From the NCBI GenBank assembly GCA_030603665.1, contig JAUVXJ010000001.1, forward strand, positions 340,480-404,479: a stretch of DNA of 64,000 bases, in the 5' to 3' direction. A program made the translations under genes and the position numbers. The notes beneath the pieces are model-generated. The model was not told the DNA's origin, did not search any database, and saw only the letters and a list, made by a program, of their open reading frames with translations. The DNA comes from Chloroflexota bacterium. GTDB taxonomy: Bacteria > Chloroflexota > Anaerolineae > UBA7937 > B3-Chlor. Positions 33,184 to 41,840 of the stretch are shown piece after piece. Positions within the stretch are counted from its first letter, which is position 1; each line of letters starts with the position of its first letter.

Positions 33184-34443
33184 ATGAAGTCAAGAAGGAC
33201 GCTCTACCTCGTCGTGCTGCTGCTCCTCGCCGGCTCTATGCCAGGCTGCGGGATCGACATCCCGCAGCTGATCCCACCCACGTCCACCGCGACAGCAACC
33301 CTGGAAGCGGCCGTACTCAGAACCCCTACTCCTGAGCCGACGTCGCCGCCCCCTGAGACGCCAACACCCGTTCCCCTACCGCCGCGCCCAGACGATTTCG
33401 AACAGTACCCGGATACCATCCTGCGGTATCTGAATGATAGCGGGGGCGATGAAGACGGACTGCGGGACATGCTTGGCAGCTGGAATGCCCTGCGCCACGT
33501 GACGGACCTCCTCAGGGTGGACACGGACGACGATGGCAGCGGAGAATTGTTGATGGTGCTTGTCGAGCAATCGATGGACTACGGGATCAACCTTCGCGGC
33601 GACGTGCTCGTAGTGGACTCGGATGATGAGGGCTACAAACTGGCCTACCACGCAGCTGGGGACACCATCATGCTGGACCCCGCCCTCATCGAGGTGGATG
33701 ACCTCAACCGTGACGGACATACGGAGATGGCCTTCTCCTCCACGGAATGCGGCGCCCACACCTGCGTCACCACAGTCCACATCGTCACTTCAGGCACCGG
33801 GATGTACGAAAGCCTCACCGGCGACGGAATCAACATGTCGTACGTGGACCCGTACTTCAGCGACTGGGACGGCGACGGGGTACCAGAGCTGATCATGCAC
33901 GGGGGCACCATAGGCTCTGTGGGAGCGGGTCCCCAGCGGGAGAGAACAGAGGTCTACAAATGGGACGGAGCGGTCTATGTCCTTGAGGAGACGGTGTACG
34001 ACTACTCCAACTACCTGTACTTCAAGGTCCTGGACGCCAACCAGGCCCTCATGGACGGGGATTACGATATGGCCGCCACACTCTACAGGGAGGCTGTCGA
34101 TAACCCTGGACTGAACGTGTGGCTGGAGGAGAGCGAACGAGAGGAGATTGTCGCTTTCTCTCAATACCGGCTGTCATTGGTCTGTCTGATCACGGGTGAG
34201 GTCGAATTGGCTGAGGCCACACGTGATGAACTGCTCAGCGCACAACCAAACAGCATCTACGCGCAGGTCGTAGCGGTGCTTTGGGACGCCTACCAGAGAG
34301 AGACAAACCTACGGGCAGCCTGTGAGCAAGTCGGACGATTCGCCGCCTCCCACCCAGAGGCAGCGGAAGTCCTCGCGGACTACGGATACGGCAATCCCAC
34401 TTTCACAGCTGATGAGGTTTGTCCTATCCAGTTGTTCCAGTGA
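33184..34443 (+). CDS. Lipoprotein with Ca-binding-like repeats and a TPR-like tail
   Basis: 419 residues. Lipobox SMPGC (Cys22) followed by a Thr/Pro linker. Residues 100-260 have several DxDxDG-like loops (VDTDDDGSGEL, VDDLNRDGHTEM, DWDGDGVPEL), as in FG-GAP or VCBS repeats that bind calcium. The last 130 residues form helical pairs resembling TPR/tetratrico repeats (ANQALMDGDYDMAATLYREA). Probably a surface-exposed binding protein. It follows glnA by 21 bp and may be co-transcribed, though function is unrelated. Confidence 0.7.
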   Translation: MKSRRTLYLVVLLLLAGSMPGCGIDIPQLIPPTSTATATLEAAVLRTPTPEPTSPPPETPTPVPLPPRPDDFEQYPDTILRYLNDSGGDEDGLRDMLGSWNALRHVTDLLRVDTDDDGSGELLMVLVEQSMDYGINLRGDVLVVDSDDEGYKLAYHAAGDTIMLDPALIEVDDLNRDGHTEMAFSSTECGAHTCVTTVHIVTSGTGMYESLTGDGINMSYVDPYFSDWDGDGVPELIMHGGTIGSVGAGPQRERTEVYKWDGAVYVLEETVYDYSNYLYFKVLDANQALMDGDYDMAATLYREAVDNPGLNVWLEESEREEIVAFSQYRLSLVCLITGEVELAEATRDELLSAQPNSIYAQVVAVLWDAYQRETNLRAACEQVGRFAASHPEAAEVLADYGYGNPTFTADEVCPIQLFQ

Positions 34444-34523
34444 GCCTACCCAGGCGACTCCAGATTCCCTGACAGTCGTATGCCCAAGCCGCCTGGGATT
34501 GTCGGGCATTGCGGTGCTGGGGC

Positions 34524-34943
34524 CTAGAAAGGAATCTCTTCCTCTCCTCCTCCAGGCTCCTCAGGCGCCTCCGGAGGCAGTGCTCCCTCAGCCTCTCCTT
34601 TGCCACCGAGGAATCTCACGTCCAGCGCGGAGAGCTCAAATGAAGACCGAGCCACGCCGTCGTTGCCGGTCCAGACCCTGGGACCCCCGCTCTCCTTGTC
34701 TGGCACCAGTCGTCCCTCCACGAAGACCTGTCTTCCCTTGCTGAGGTACTGATTGCAGGTCTCGGCCAGCTTCCTCCACGCCGACACCCGGAACCAGACC
34801 GTTTCTTCACCGGGGCTGCCATCGGCCGCTGTCCAGCGTCGGTTGGTGGCCACACTGAACCGTGTCACCGGCACCCCACTGGCCGTGTAGCGCATCTCAG
34901 GGTCGCTGCCGAGATTCCCAACGATGGTCACCTTCTGATACAT
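34524..34943 (-). CDS. ssb: Single-stranded DNA-binding protein
   Basis: 139 residues with the OB-fold (VTIVGNLGSDPEMRY), TVWFRVSAW and the conserved acidic tip EEEIPF, which binds partner proteins. Start supported by GGAGGAGAGG. Slightly shorter linker than in E. coli SSB. Confidence 0.95.
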   Translation of the reverse strand: MYQKVTIVGNLGSDPEMRYTASGVPVTRFSVATNRRWTAADGSPGEETVWFRVSAWRKLAETCNQYLSKGRQVFVEGRLVPDKESGGPRVWTGNDGVARSSFELSALDVRFLGGKGEAEGALPPEAPEEPGGGEEEIPF

Positions 34944-35468
34944 CCTCTCCTCCTGAGTCTACCATATGTCAAGACAGAGCCCTCTTGCATCACAGATTGT
35001 ACCAAATGTATCACAAATGAGAGCCATGTGCAAAGTGCGGCAACACAAGGTGTACCGGACCGGGGACGAAACCCTTACCACCACCTCCATAGCTTCCTGA
35101 GGGGCGGGTGCGCCAAGACCAATGGTCACTCACACATAGATCCGTGGTGACCGCCGTAGAACCACCGAACAACCCTGCCTGTGGCCGATCACTCGCGCGC
35201 CACAAGGTGGCGGGAAGGTCACGCCCTGCATGTACGCGGCCTGCATGCACAGGAAGTATGCCTCACCTTGAAACACCAAGCGCAGAGAGCCAGGGACCAT
35301 TGTTTGAACGCACGCCCCCCGCAGCCTGTCAAGTACCGCGCGCATCACATGGTATCACAGCTCACCTATGATGGCAACACTCTCGCACGACATACGCTTG
35401 CCCGTCCTCTGCCGACGATGCTATAACTGTGCCGTTGGCCATCCCCCACCACCAGGAGGTGCAAACGC
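34944..35468. other. 525 bp gene-free region between ssb and the DUF169 gene
   Basis: No convincing coding frame. Near the ssb end a pair of TCACA-type half sites (about 34990-35020) could be an operator. A weak promoter, TTGCCC, 18 bp, TATAAC (about 35399-35428), faces the DUF169 gene. Nothing else is recognised. Confidence 0.4.
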
Positions 35469-36251
35469 ATGTACGACGGAGCAGATCACAGCAAGGCCCT
35501 CATGGAGTTGCTACGGCTGCAGACGCATCCTGTAGCAGTGAAGCTCCTATCTCCAGGCGAGGAGTTTCCCAAACGAGTGCACCGCCCAACCAGGCTGCTC
35601 AGGCATAGGATCACCATCTGCCAAGGGATCACCATGGCCAGACGGTATGGCTGGAGGATAGGTCTTCTCAAGGATGATGTCTGCTGTGCCGCTGCGTTGA
35701 TCGCCTATGGCTGGGTGCGACAGGAACCCTCTCCGGAAGAGGTGGCAGACCTGATGCTCGCCGCCGAGTACGCAGAGGATTCTGAGTCCGCTCGCAGACA
35801 GATCGAGGCCATTCCCAGACTCTCGAGGGGAGCCTGCTCAGGCCTGATCCTGTCGCCGCTGGAGCTCACAACATGGAGGCCAGACTTGGTGATGATCTAC
35901 GCCAGTCCCGGCCAGATGATGCGCCTCGTTCAAGCAGCCACGTACCACGAAGGCAATCCCGTTACCTCTTCCTTTGGGGGCAAGGCCGCGTCCTGTGCAG
36001 AGGGGGTCATCCGCACCTTTCAAACCCAACGGTACCAGGTAGTGCTCCCTTGTGGGGGCGACCGCATCTTCGCCATGACCGCGGACGATGAGCTTGCCTT
36101 TGCTGCGCCAGTGCACCTCATGGACGAGCTGATTGAAGGGCTGCGGATATCAGGGCGCAAGGCCGGGATGGCATATCCGATCCCCGTGTACCAGAGTTTC
36201 GAGCCCAGGTTTCCCCCCGCGTACAACAAGCTCTTTGAGAAGGTCAACTGA
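35469..36251 (+). CDS. DUF169 family protein
   Basis: 260 residues matching the DUF169 (PF02596) pattern: early HPVAVKLL, the Cys-containing segments ITICQGITMARRYGW and KDDVCCAAALIAYGW, and DLVMIYASPGQMMRLVQA, then YPIPVYQSF near the end. The ribosome site AGGAGGTG is ideal for ATG 35469. Members are thought to be cytoplasmic proteins of one-carbon or metal-linked metabolism with unknown reaction. The conserved Cys residues may bind a metal cluster. No obvious partner gene nearby. Confidence 0.85.
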   Translation: MYDGADHSKALMELLRLQTHPVAVKLLSPGEEFPKRVHRPTRLLRHRITICQGITMARRYGWRIGLLKDDVCCAAALIAYGWVRQEPSPEEVADLMLAAEYAEDSESARRQIEAIPRLSRGACSGLILSPLELTTWRPDLVMIYASPGQMMRLVQAATYHEGNPVTSSFGGKAASCAEGVIRTFQTQRYQVVLPCGGDRIFAMTADDELAFAAPVHLMDELIEGLRISGRKAGMAYPIPVYQSFEPRFPPAYNKLFEKVN

Positions 36252-36437
36252 CGCGTGACCTCCAGGAGATGTGTTCGCGCGAAGCCGGTATGGCGAGGGA
36301 TTTGCCAGTCCGTGCCTTGAGCACGCCAGCAGGGGGCGAGGCCATCACGCGGATTGACCGGCCGTCTGGAGGCGCTCCAGCAGAGGGCATCAGGGATGCT
36401 GGAGCAGGATGGTGCTCGCGACCCTCACCGCCGTAGA

Positions 36438-37622
36438 CTACAAGGTCTTCAAGATCTCACCGGCGAAGGAAGCTCCGTGCCGCAAGGGCTCGATGCGCAG
36501 CAGTTCGGCGATGGTGGCTCCAACATCCGCGAAGGACTGGCGGGTTCCCAGGTTGACTCCTCCTCGCACACTGTGCCCATAGACCAGCAGGGGTACGTGC
36601 TCCCGGGAGTGATCGGTGCTAGGCGTTGTGGGGTCGTTGCCGTGGTCGGCCACGATGATGAGCACATCTCCGGGGCCCATGGCATCCATGATTCCAGGCA
36701 GCCGGGCGTCAAAGGCTTCGAGGGCAGCGGCGTAACCTTGCGGGTTATTGCGATGCCCAAAGAGCATGTCGAACTCGATGAGATTGGCCAGAATCATACC
36801 CTTCTGGTCACCACCTAGCAGATCGATCACCTTTGCGGCCGCCACCATGTTGTCCACCGTGTGATGGCATACGGTCAGCCCTTGCTTGGCGAAGAGGTCA
36901 TCCACCTTGCCCACCCCGATTACCTCGTGGCCAGCCTCCACCAACCCATCCAAGAGCGTCGGCTCGGGCGGCAGAAGGGAGAAATCCCTGCGATTCTCAG
37001 TGCGCGTGAAACTCCCCGGCTGGCCCACGAAAGGTCGCGCGATCACTCGTCCCACGGCGTGCTCACCCGTCAGCATCTCGCGAGCGATAGTGCATATGCG
37101 ATAAAGCTCGTCGAGGGGGATGATCTCCTCGTGGGCCGCAACCTGAAACACGCTGTCCGCCGAGGTGTAGACGATGGGCGAACCGGTGCGCACGTGCTCC
37201 CCGCCCAACTGGTCGATGATCACGGTGCCCGAGATGGCCACGTTGCCCAGCGTCTCGCGCCCAATACGGCGTTCGTACTCCTCGATGAGCTCCTTCGGGA
37301 ACCCGTCCGGATAAGTGGGCAAAGGGTTCCACGAGACGACCCCTGTCAACTCCCAGTGGCCCGTCGTGCTGTCCTTGCCGGCCGACACCTCGGCCATTCG
37401 CCCATAGGCGCCCAGAGCGTTCCTTTCGGGCGGAACACCCACGATGTCAGTGAGATTGCCCAGCCCCAGCCGTCCCAGGTTGGGTAGAGACAGGCCGCCC
37501 ACCGCTCGTGAGGTGTTGCCCACGGAATCGCTGCCCTCATCGCCATAGGTGGCCGCATCGGGCAACGCCCCAACCCCGACGCCGTCCAGAACTATGACCG
37601 TCACTCTGTCAACATCGCCCAT
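36438..37622 (-). CDS. deoB: Phosphopentomutase
   Basis: Interconverts ribose-1-phosphate and ribose-5-phosphate in nucleoside salvage, using two divalent metals. The start at 37622 has AGGAGG eight bases upstream; the longer frame to 37676 is rejected. The alkaline phosphatase superfamily metal site is visible: [14 protein letters not shown] at the N-terminus, [13 protein letters not shown], and [19 protein letters not shown] near the end. [10 protein letters not shown] carries the catalytic Thr. 394 residues is normal. A BMP-type nucleoside importer lies 9 kb away. Confidence 0.95.
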   Translation of the reverse strand: MGDVDRVTVIVLDGVGVGALPDAATYGDEGSDSVGNTSRAVGGLSLPNLGRLGLGNLTDIVGVPPERNALGAYGRMAEVSAGKDSTTGHWELTGVVSWNPLPTYPDGFPKELIEEYERRIGRETLGNVAISGTVIIDQLGGEHVRTGSPIVYTSADSVFQVAAHEEIIPLDELYRICTIAREMLTGEHAVGRVIARPFVGQPGSFTRTENRRDFSLLPPEPTLLDGLVEAGHEVIGVGKVDDLFAKQGLTVCHHTVDNMVAAAKVIDLLGGDQKGMILANLIEFDMLFGHRNNPQGYAAALEAFDARLPGIMDAMGPGDVLIIVADHGNDPTTPSTDHSREHVPLLVYGHSVRGGVNLGTRQSFADVGATIAELLRIEPLRHGASFAGEILKTL

Positions 37623-37640
37623 CGCTCGGCCTCCTATGCT

Positions 37641-37669
37641 ACTATATCTGAACTGCGAACCACCGGCAA
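37641..37669 (-). promoter_or_regulatory. Promoter of deoB
   Basis: Minus strand TTGCCG (37669-37664), 17 bp, TATAGT (37646-37641). It lies back to back with the trpS promoter, 9 bp apart. Confidence 0.6.
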
Positions 37670-37678
37670 TGAGCACTC

Positions 37679-37707
37679 TTGCTCAGGCATGTGCGTTGTG
37701 ATAGACT
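37679..37707 (+). promoter_or_regulatory. Promoter of trpS
   Basis: TTGCTC, 17 bp, TAGACT preceded by TGTGA. About 90 bp of untranslated leader separates it from the start at 37796; no T-box pattern recognised. Confidence 0.5.
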
Positions 37708-37795
37708 AGTTCAAAGAACGCAACAGAGCGCCAGCGAGCAATACGCTGGCTTGGCGGGCACTGGCTATCGCCCAGTGACACTCAGGAGATCCACA

Positions 37796-38773
37796 ATGAA
37801 GAAGGGCAGGGTTTTCTCAGGTGCTCGACCCACTGGTAGGCAACACATCGGCAACTACCTCGGAGCGATTCAAAACTACGTCGCGCTCCAGGAGGAGTAC
37901 GAGTGTGTGTACTGCGTGGTCGACCTCCACGCGCTGACCACGTTGACCGACACGGACAAGCTGAGAGCAAACACTGAGGAGATGGCTCTCGACTGGCTGG
38001 CGGCGGGGATGGACCCCCAGAAGAGCATCATCTTCGTGCAATCGCACGTTCCTCAGGTAACTGAACTGCACACCATCCTGTCCATGGTCACCCCTATGGG
38101 CTGGCTGACCAGACTGCCCACTTTCAAGGAGAAGATCCGCATACAGCCCGACAATGTGAATTACGGCCTGTTAGGGTACCCGGTGCTCATGGCCGCAGAC
38201 ATCACCCTCTACAAGGCGGATTCGGTACCCGTAGGAGAAGACCAGGCACCACACCTCGAGTTCACCCGGGAGATCGTGCGCCGCTTCAACTTCCACTTTG
38301 GGCCAGTCCTGGTGGAGCCCCAGATGAAACTGACGCCCTTCCCGCGCGTCATGGGTCTTGACGGCGTGAACAAGATGAGCAAGTCCCTGGACAACCACAT
38401 CGAGCTGGCCTCGAGTCCGGAGGAGATCGAACGTCGGGTGATGACCATGGTCACCGACCCACAGCGACGATATCGGACAGATCCCGGCCGCCCAGAGGTG
38501 TGCAATGTCTTCGCGTTCCATGGCTTCTTCTCCCCAAAAGAGGTCGAAGCGATAGAGAGCGAATGCAAGGGCGCCCTCGTGGGCTGCGTAGATTGCAAGC
38601 GAGCCTTGGCTCGCAACCTCGCGCAGAGCCTGGCGCCCTTCAGGGAGAAACGCGCGGAGATGGCCCGCGATCCTGACCTGGTGTGGGAGATCCTGAGAGA
38701 TGGCGCGGCCAGAGCCTCACTGATAGCTCAAGAGACCATAGCCGAAGTGAAGCAGAAGGTCGGACTTCCTTAG
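37796..38773 (+). CDS. trpS: Tryptophanyl-tRNA synthetase
   Basis: Class I aminoacyl-tRNA synthetase. The ATG at 37796 with AGGAG seven bases upstream starts at MKKGRVFSGARPTGRQHIGN, which includes the HIGH-like motif. The KMSKS motif is NKMSKSLDN. VPVGEDQAPHLEFTREIVRRFN is also diagnostic. 325 residues, complete. Confidence 0.97.
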   Translation: MKKGRVFSGARPTGRQHIGNYLGAIQNYVALQEEYECVYCVVDLHALTTLTDTDKLRANTEEMALDWLAAGMDPQKSIIFVQSHVPQVTELHTILSMVTPMGWLTRLPTFKEKIRIQPDNVNYGLLGYPVLMAADITLYKADSVPVGEDQAPHLEFTREIVRRFNFHFGPVLVEPQMKLTPFPRVMGLDGVNKMSKSLDNHIELASSPEEIERRVMTMVTDPQRRYRTDPGRPEVCNVFAFHGFFSPKEVEAIESECKGALVGCVDCKRALARNLAQSLAPFREKRAEMARDPDLVWEILRDGAARASLIAQETIAEVKQKVGLP

Positions 38774-39284
38774 CACGCTAGGAATCACCACGAAGTATCG
38801 ACGGCAGTTCACGGCACCGACGCAATCTCTCGACGCGAGTCCGCACGTTCCCGCTGACCATAGGGAGAAGAGCAGCGCTCTCCTGAACCACAAGAAGAAG
38901 CCTATCCTGCGCAGGGTGGTCAGTTGATTGGCGTGGGGGTCGGGGGTCTTGTTGCCTCGTTTGTTGGCCAGCTGCCCCTTGGAGGGTCCACTGCTGCGGA
39001 GTCGCGGCAACTCGCTATGCAGTCGCCGTGCCTTTGGAGATCCGGGGGTCGTCGTTCTTGGGTGAGTATGGGGAGGCCAGAGAGTGGTTGCTATCGCCCT
39101 TGACCACGTCTTCAAGCACGCGCGGCGGCTGTCCGCTGTCGTTGCGGACCTTCTATCTTCATCCTCTCCTAAGGAGGTCAGGGTCCATGGAGAGCCACGT
39201 CCTCTGGCTCTGGCCCTGAACCAAGAGGTGCGCCGGTCGTGGCGTGACTTTCGGTAGTGTGCTTCACCGCCTACCCAGCTGGCG
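38774..39284. other. 510 bp region without a supported gene after trpS
   Basis: Long frames occur in both directions but lack ribosome sites, and their products look like random Arg/Ser-rich translations. A few small inverted repeats exist (for example CTCCTAAGGAG near 39170). No RNA gene recognised. Confidence 0.5.
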
Positions 39285-39620
39285 CTAGAGCTCCTCGCCC
39301 TCGAACTCGCTCCTGATCTCGTCGCCGAAGGCCTTGGCGGCTTCCTTGCCCCTCTGGGCCAGGTCGCGAGCCTCGTCCGGTTCCACAAGTTTCAGGATCA
39401 GTCGCCTCTCGCCAGTCTCCTCCTCTTCGATCTGGGTGATGAGAGGTATCCTCCTGGTGAACATATAGATGCCGGCCACGATCCCAGCCAGGCCGGCCGC
39501 AGGCACCAGAATGCCGACGAGCCAGCCAGCAACGAAATGGCGAGGAACAGCCATCAAGTCGACCGCATAGCCGAATAACCCCGGAGGCGATGCTCTCATT
39601 CTCAACCTACCTCTCGCCAT
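39285..39620 (-). CDS. Small membrane protein
   Basis: 111 residues with one or two membrane helices (WLVGILVPAAGLAGIVAGIY) and a charged cytoplasmic tail (EEEETGERRLILKLVEPDEA). The start at 39620 follows AGGAGG by ten bases. It is 16 bp downstream of another small membrane protein gene, likely co-transcribed. No family recognised. Confidence 0.55.
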   Translation of the reverse strand: MARGRLRMRASPPGLFGYAVDLMAVPRHFVAGWLVGILVPAAGLAGIVAGIYMFTRRIPLITQIEEEETGERRLILKLVEPDEARDLAQRGKEAAKAFGDEIRSEFEGEEL

Positions 39621-39636
39621 GATGCCAGCCCTCCTC

Positions 39637-39897
39637 CTATTGCGGTTGCGGCTCGCCAGATTCTGGCTCCGCCGCGCTCAGACGTGTGCCTCTCTCTTTC
39701 TCCATTTGCTCCTTGACGAGGTTCACTACCTCCTGGGGCGTGATCAGACCAAAGACTGGTCCTCCCTCTCCGCTGACCTCGACCGAGGGAAGCTTGCCGG
39801 TCAGCAGGTATAAGAGCACGTTGCCAGCGACCAGTACAAATGCGGCCAGGCCCAGCACCATGCCCATGCCGAACGCCAGCCTCTTCAATACAAACAT
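39637..39897 (-). CDS. Small membrane protein
   Basis: 86 residues: one membrane helix (MVLGLAAFVLVAGNVLLYLL, about 13-32) and a soluble tail ending in Pro/Gln. GGAGGG five bases before the ATG. It follows the S1 gene on the same strand by 63 bp and precedes the next small membrane protein. Function unknown. Confidence 0.55.
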   Translation of the reverse strand: MFVLKRLAFGMGMVLGLAAFVLVAGNVLLYLLTGKLPSVEVSGEGGPVFGLITPQEVVNLVKEQMEKERGTRLSAAEPESGEPQPQ

Positions 39898-39960
39898 CTC
39901 GCCCTCCTCCCTACCTACCTGTCGAGAAGCATCTCACAATGTGCGAATGTACGACCTCTA

Positions 39961-41709
39961 TCAGCCGTCCTCGTCTTGCTCCGTCTCGTCGAGATCGTCA
40001 TCGGTGCTCTCTTCTTGCTCACCAATGGGCTCAGCAGAGGACTCCTCAGGCTCTTCGGGTGCCGGCGACTCCTCCAACTCCTCTTCTGCCTGAGCCTCGG
40101 CCTCTTCCTCCGTGCCGGTTTCGTCCGCGGCGACGACTTCCTCCGGTTCCTCGGGTTCGACCTCTACCTCGGCTTCAGCTTCCGCGATGTCAGGTACAGT
40201 TTCCTCAACCTCAACCACGGCCTCGAGTTCCTCTTCTGCCTCAGCCGCCTCCTCTTCAAGGTCGGCTTCGTCCTCGGCGACGACGTCCTCCACTTCCTCG
40301 GGTTCGACCTCTATCTCGACCTCAGCCTCCGCGACGTCAGCTACAGGTTCCTCAAGCTCGGTGACCGCCTCCAGTTCCTCTTCCAAGTCAGCCGCAGCCT
40401 CTTCCTCCGTGTCGGCTTCGTCCACGACGACGACGTCTTCCGGTTCCTCGGGCTCGACCTCTATCTCGACCTCAGCTTCCGCGACGTCAGAGATAGACAC
40501 CTCAAGCTCGGTGGCCGCCTCGAGTTCCTCTTCCGCCTCCTCAAGCAGCTCAGCATACGCCGGGTCGCCCGCGATCTCTTCGCGACTTGGCGCCTGCTTG
40601 AGGCTGAGACCCATGCGCTGCCGGTCCGCGTCTATGCTCAGGATCTTGAGATACAACACCTCGCCTTCCCTCACCAGATCTCGAGGCGCGAAGTCGCCGT
40701 CCGATAGCTCGGAGACGTGGATCAGGCCCTCTATCCCATCTTCAATGCGTGCGAAAGCCCCGAAATCAACGATGTTGGTGACCTCGCCCTTGACGACCTG
40801 CCCCGGTTCGTAGGTTTCCTCGGCGATGTGCCACGGATCGGCCTGCAGACGTTTGAGACTCAGGCCGATTCTTTTCCTGTCCCGGTCAACACGGAGGACA
40901 TAGACCTCCACCTCATCTCCGACCCCGAGTACCTCGCGGGCGTGCTTGACCCGTTGCCACGACAGCTCCGAGATGTGAATCAATCCATCGGCTCCCCCAA
41001 GATCCACGAAGGCGCCAAACTCACATAGATTCCTCACCGTGCCAGCACGAATGTCGCCCTCCTGGAGTTCGTCCAGGAGTTCCTCCTTCCGCTGCTCGCG
41101 CCACTCGCGCGATGCGGCCCGCTCCGAGAAGATCAAGCGGCGCCTCTCGCGATCGACCTCAATGACCTTGAGCAAGAGTTTCTGGCCTTCCATCTTGGAT
41201 AGCATCGTCATGCGCTCGTCGTGACTGCTCCGGCGACTGAGCCCACTGAGCTGCGACGCTGGTATAAAGCCCCTGATCCGGCCATAATAGACCAGGAGCC
41301 CGCCTTTGTTATGTCCTGCGACCGGGCCCTCGAATACCCCTCCTTCTTCGAAGAGCTTCTCGGCCTTGCGCCAGTCCTCCATCGTGCGTGCCATGTTGAG
41401 TGACACGATGACGTCCCCATCCGCACTCTCTGGCCGCAGCACGTAGACCGGCACTTTGTCGCCCACCTCTATGCCCGCAAGGGCTTCCTCCCCCATCCGT
41501 TCCAGATCGGCGCTGGGCACCACGCCTTCACTCTTGCCGCCGATATCGACGATTATCTCGTCGTCGTCAATCCTGAGTACCTCGGCGTACATGATGTCAC
41601 CGCGCTTGGGTCTCTTGTAGTCGTACTCTGAATTGAGGAACTTCCACATGGGCGATGCAGAAGCTTCATCGTTGTTTGATTCCTCTTCGCCCATCACCGT
41701 ATCTACCAT
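39961..41709 (-). CDS. S1-domain RNA-binding protein with acidic 50-residue repeats (ribosomal protein S1-like)
   Basis: About 582 residues from ATG 41709; the start is uncertain. Four S1/OB domains: about 35-105 (RGDIMYAEVLRIDDDEIIVD), 120-190 (weaker), 210-280 (GTVRNLCEFGAFVDLGGADG) and 298-365 (GEVTNIVDFGAFARIEDGIE). The C-terminal 190 residues are almost all Glu/Asp/Ala/Val and include three copies of a 50-residue unit (DVAEAEVEIEVEPEEPEDVV). It is downstream of rpoC on the same strand, plausibly one transcript. Likely ribosome- or transcript-associated. Confidence 0.85.
   Translation of the reverse strand: MVDTVMGEEESNNDEASASPMWKFLNSEYDYKRPKRGDIMYAEVLRIDDDEIIVDIGGKSEGVVPSADLERMGEEALAGIEVGDKVPVYVLRPESADGDVIVSLNMARTMEDWRKAEKLFEEGGVFEGPVAGHNKGGLLVYYGRIRGFIPASQLSGLSRRSSHDERMTMLSKMEGQKLLLKVIEVDRERRRLIFSERAASREWREQRKEELLDELQEGDIRAGTVRNLCEFGAFVDLGGADGLIHISELSWQRVKHAREVLGVGDEVEVYVLRVDRDRKRIGLSLKRLQADPWHIAEETYEPGQVVKGEVTNIVDFGAFARIEDGIEGLIHVSELSDGDFAPRDLVREGEVLYLKILSIDADRQRMGLSLKQAPSREEIAGDPAYAELLEEAEEELEAATELEVSISDVAEAEVEIEVEPEEPEDVVVVDEADTEEEAAADLEEELEAVTELEEPVADVAEAEVEIEVEPEEVEDVVAEDEADLEEEAAEAEEELEAVVEVEETVPDIAEAEAEVEVEPEEPEEVVAADETGTEEEAEAQAEEELEESPAPEEPEESSAEPIGEQEESTDDDLDETEQDEDG
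40085..40510 (-). repeat. Acidic repeat array inside the S1 gene
   Basis: Three direct copies of a 150 bp unit encoding the block DVAEAEVEIEVEPEE, varying mainly at third positions. Confidence 0.7.
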
Positions 41710-41840
41710 GGTAATCCAGATATCCCCCTTCAACTTAGGCTTCTTGGTTGCCGGGGAACCGCAGCCTGCCTAGATCGGCAGTCTGCCGCTACCCGATCAA
41801 CGGCCACAATCCGAGGTGCAAGCGATGCCTGGTTGCGCCT

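Noticed and set aside
38717..39388. 223-codon minus-strand frame between trpS and the small membrane genes
   Set aside because: Arg/Ser/Thr-rich, no ribosome site, overlaps the end of trpS and another gene in other frames.
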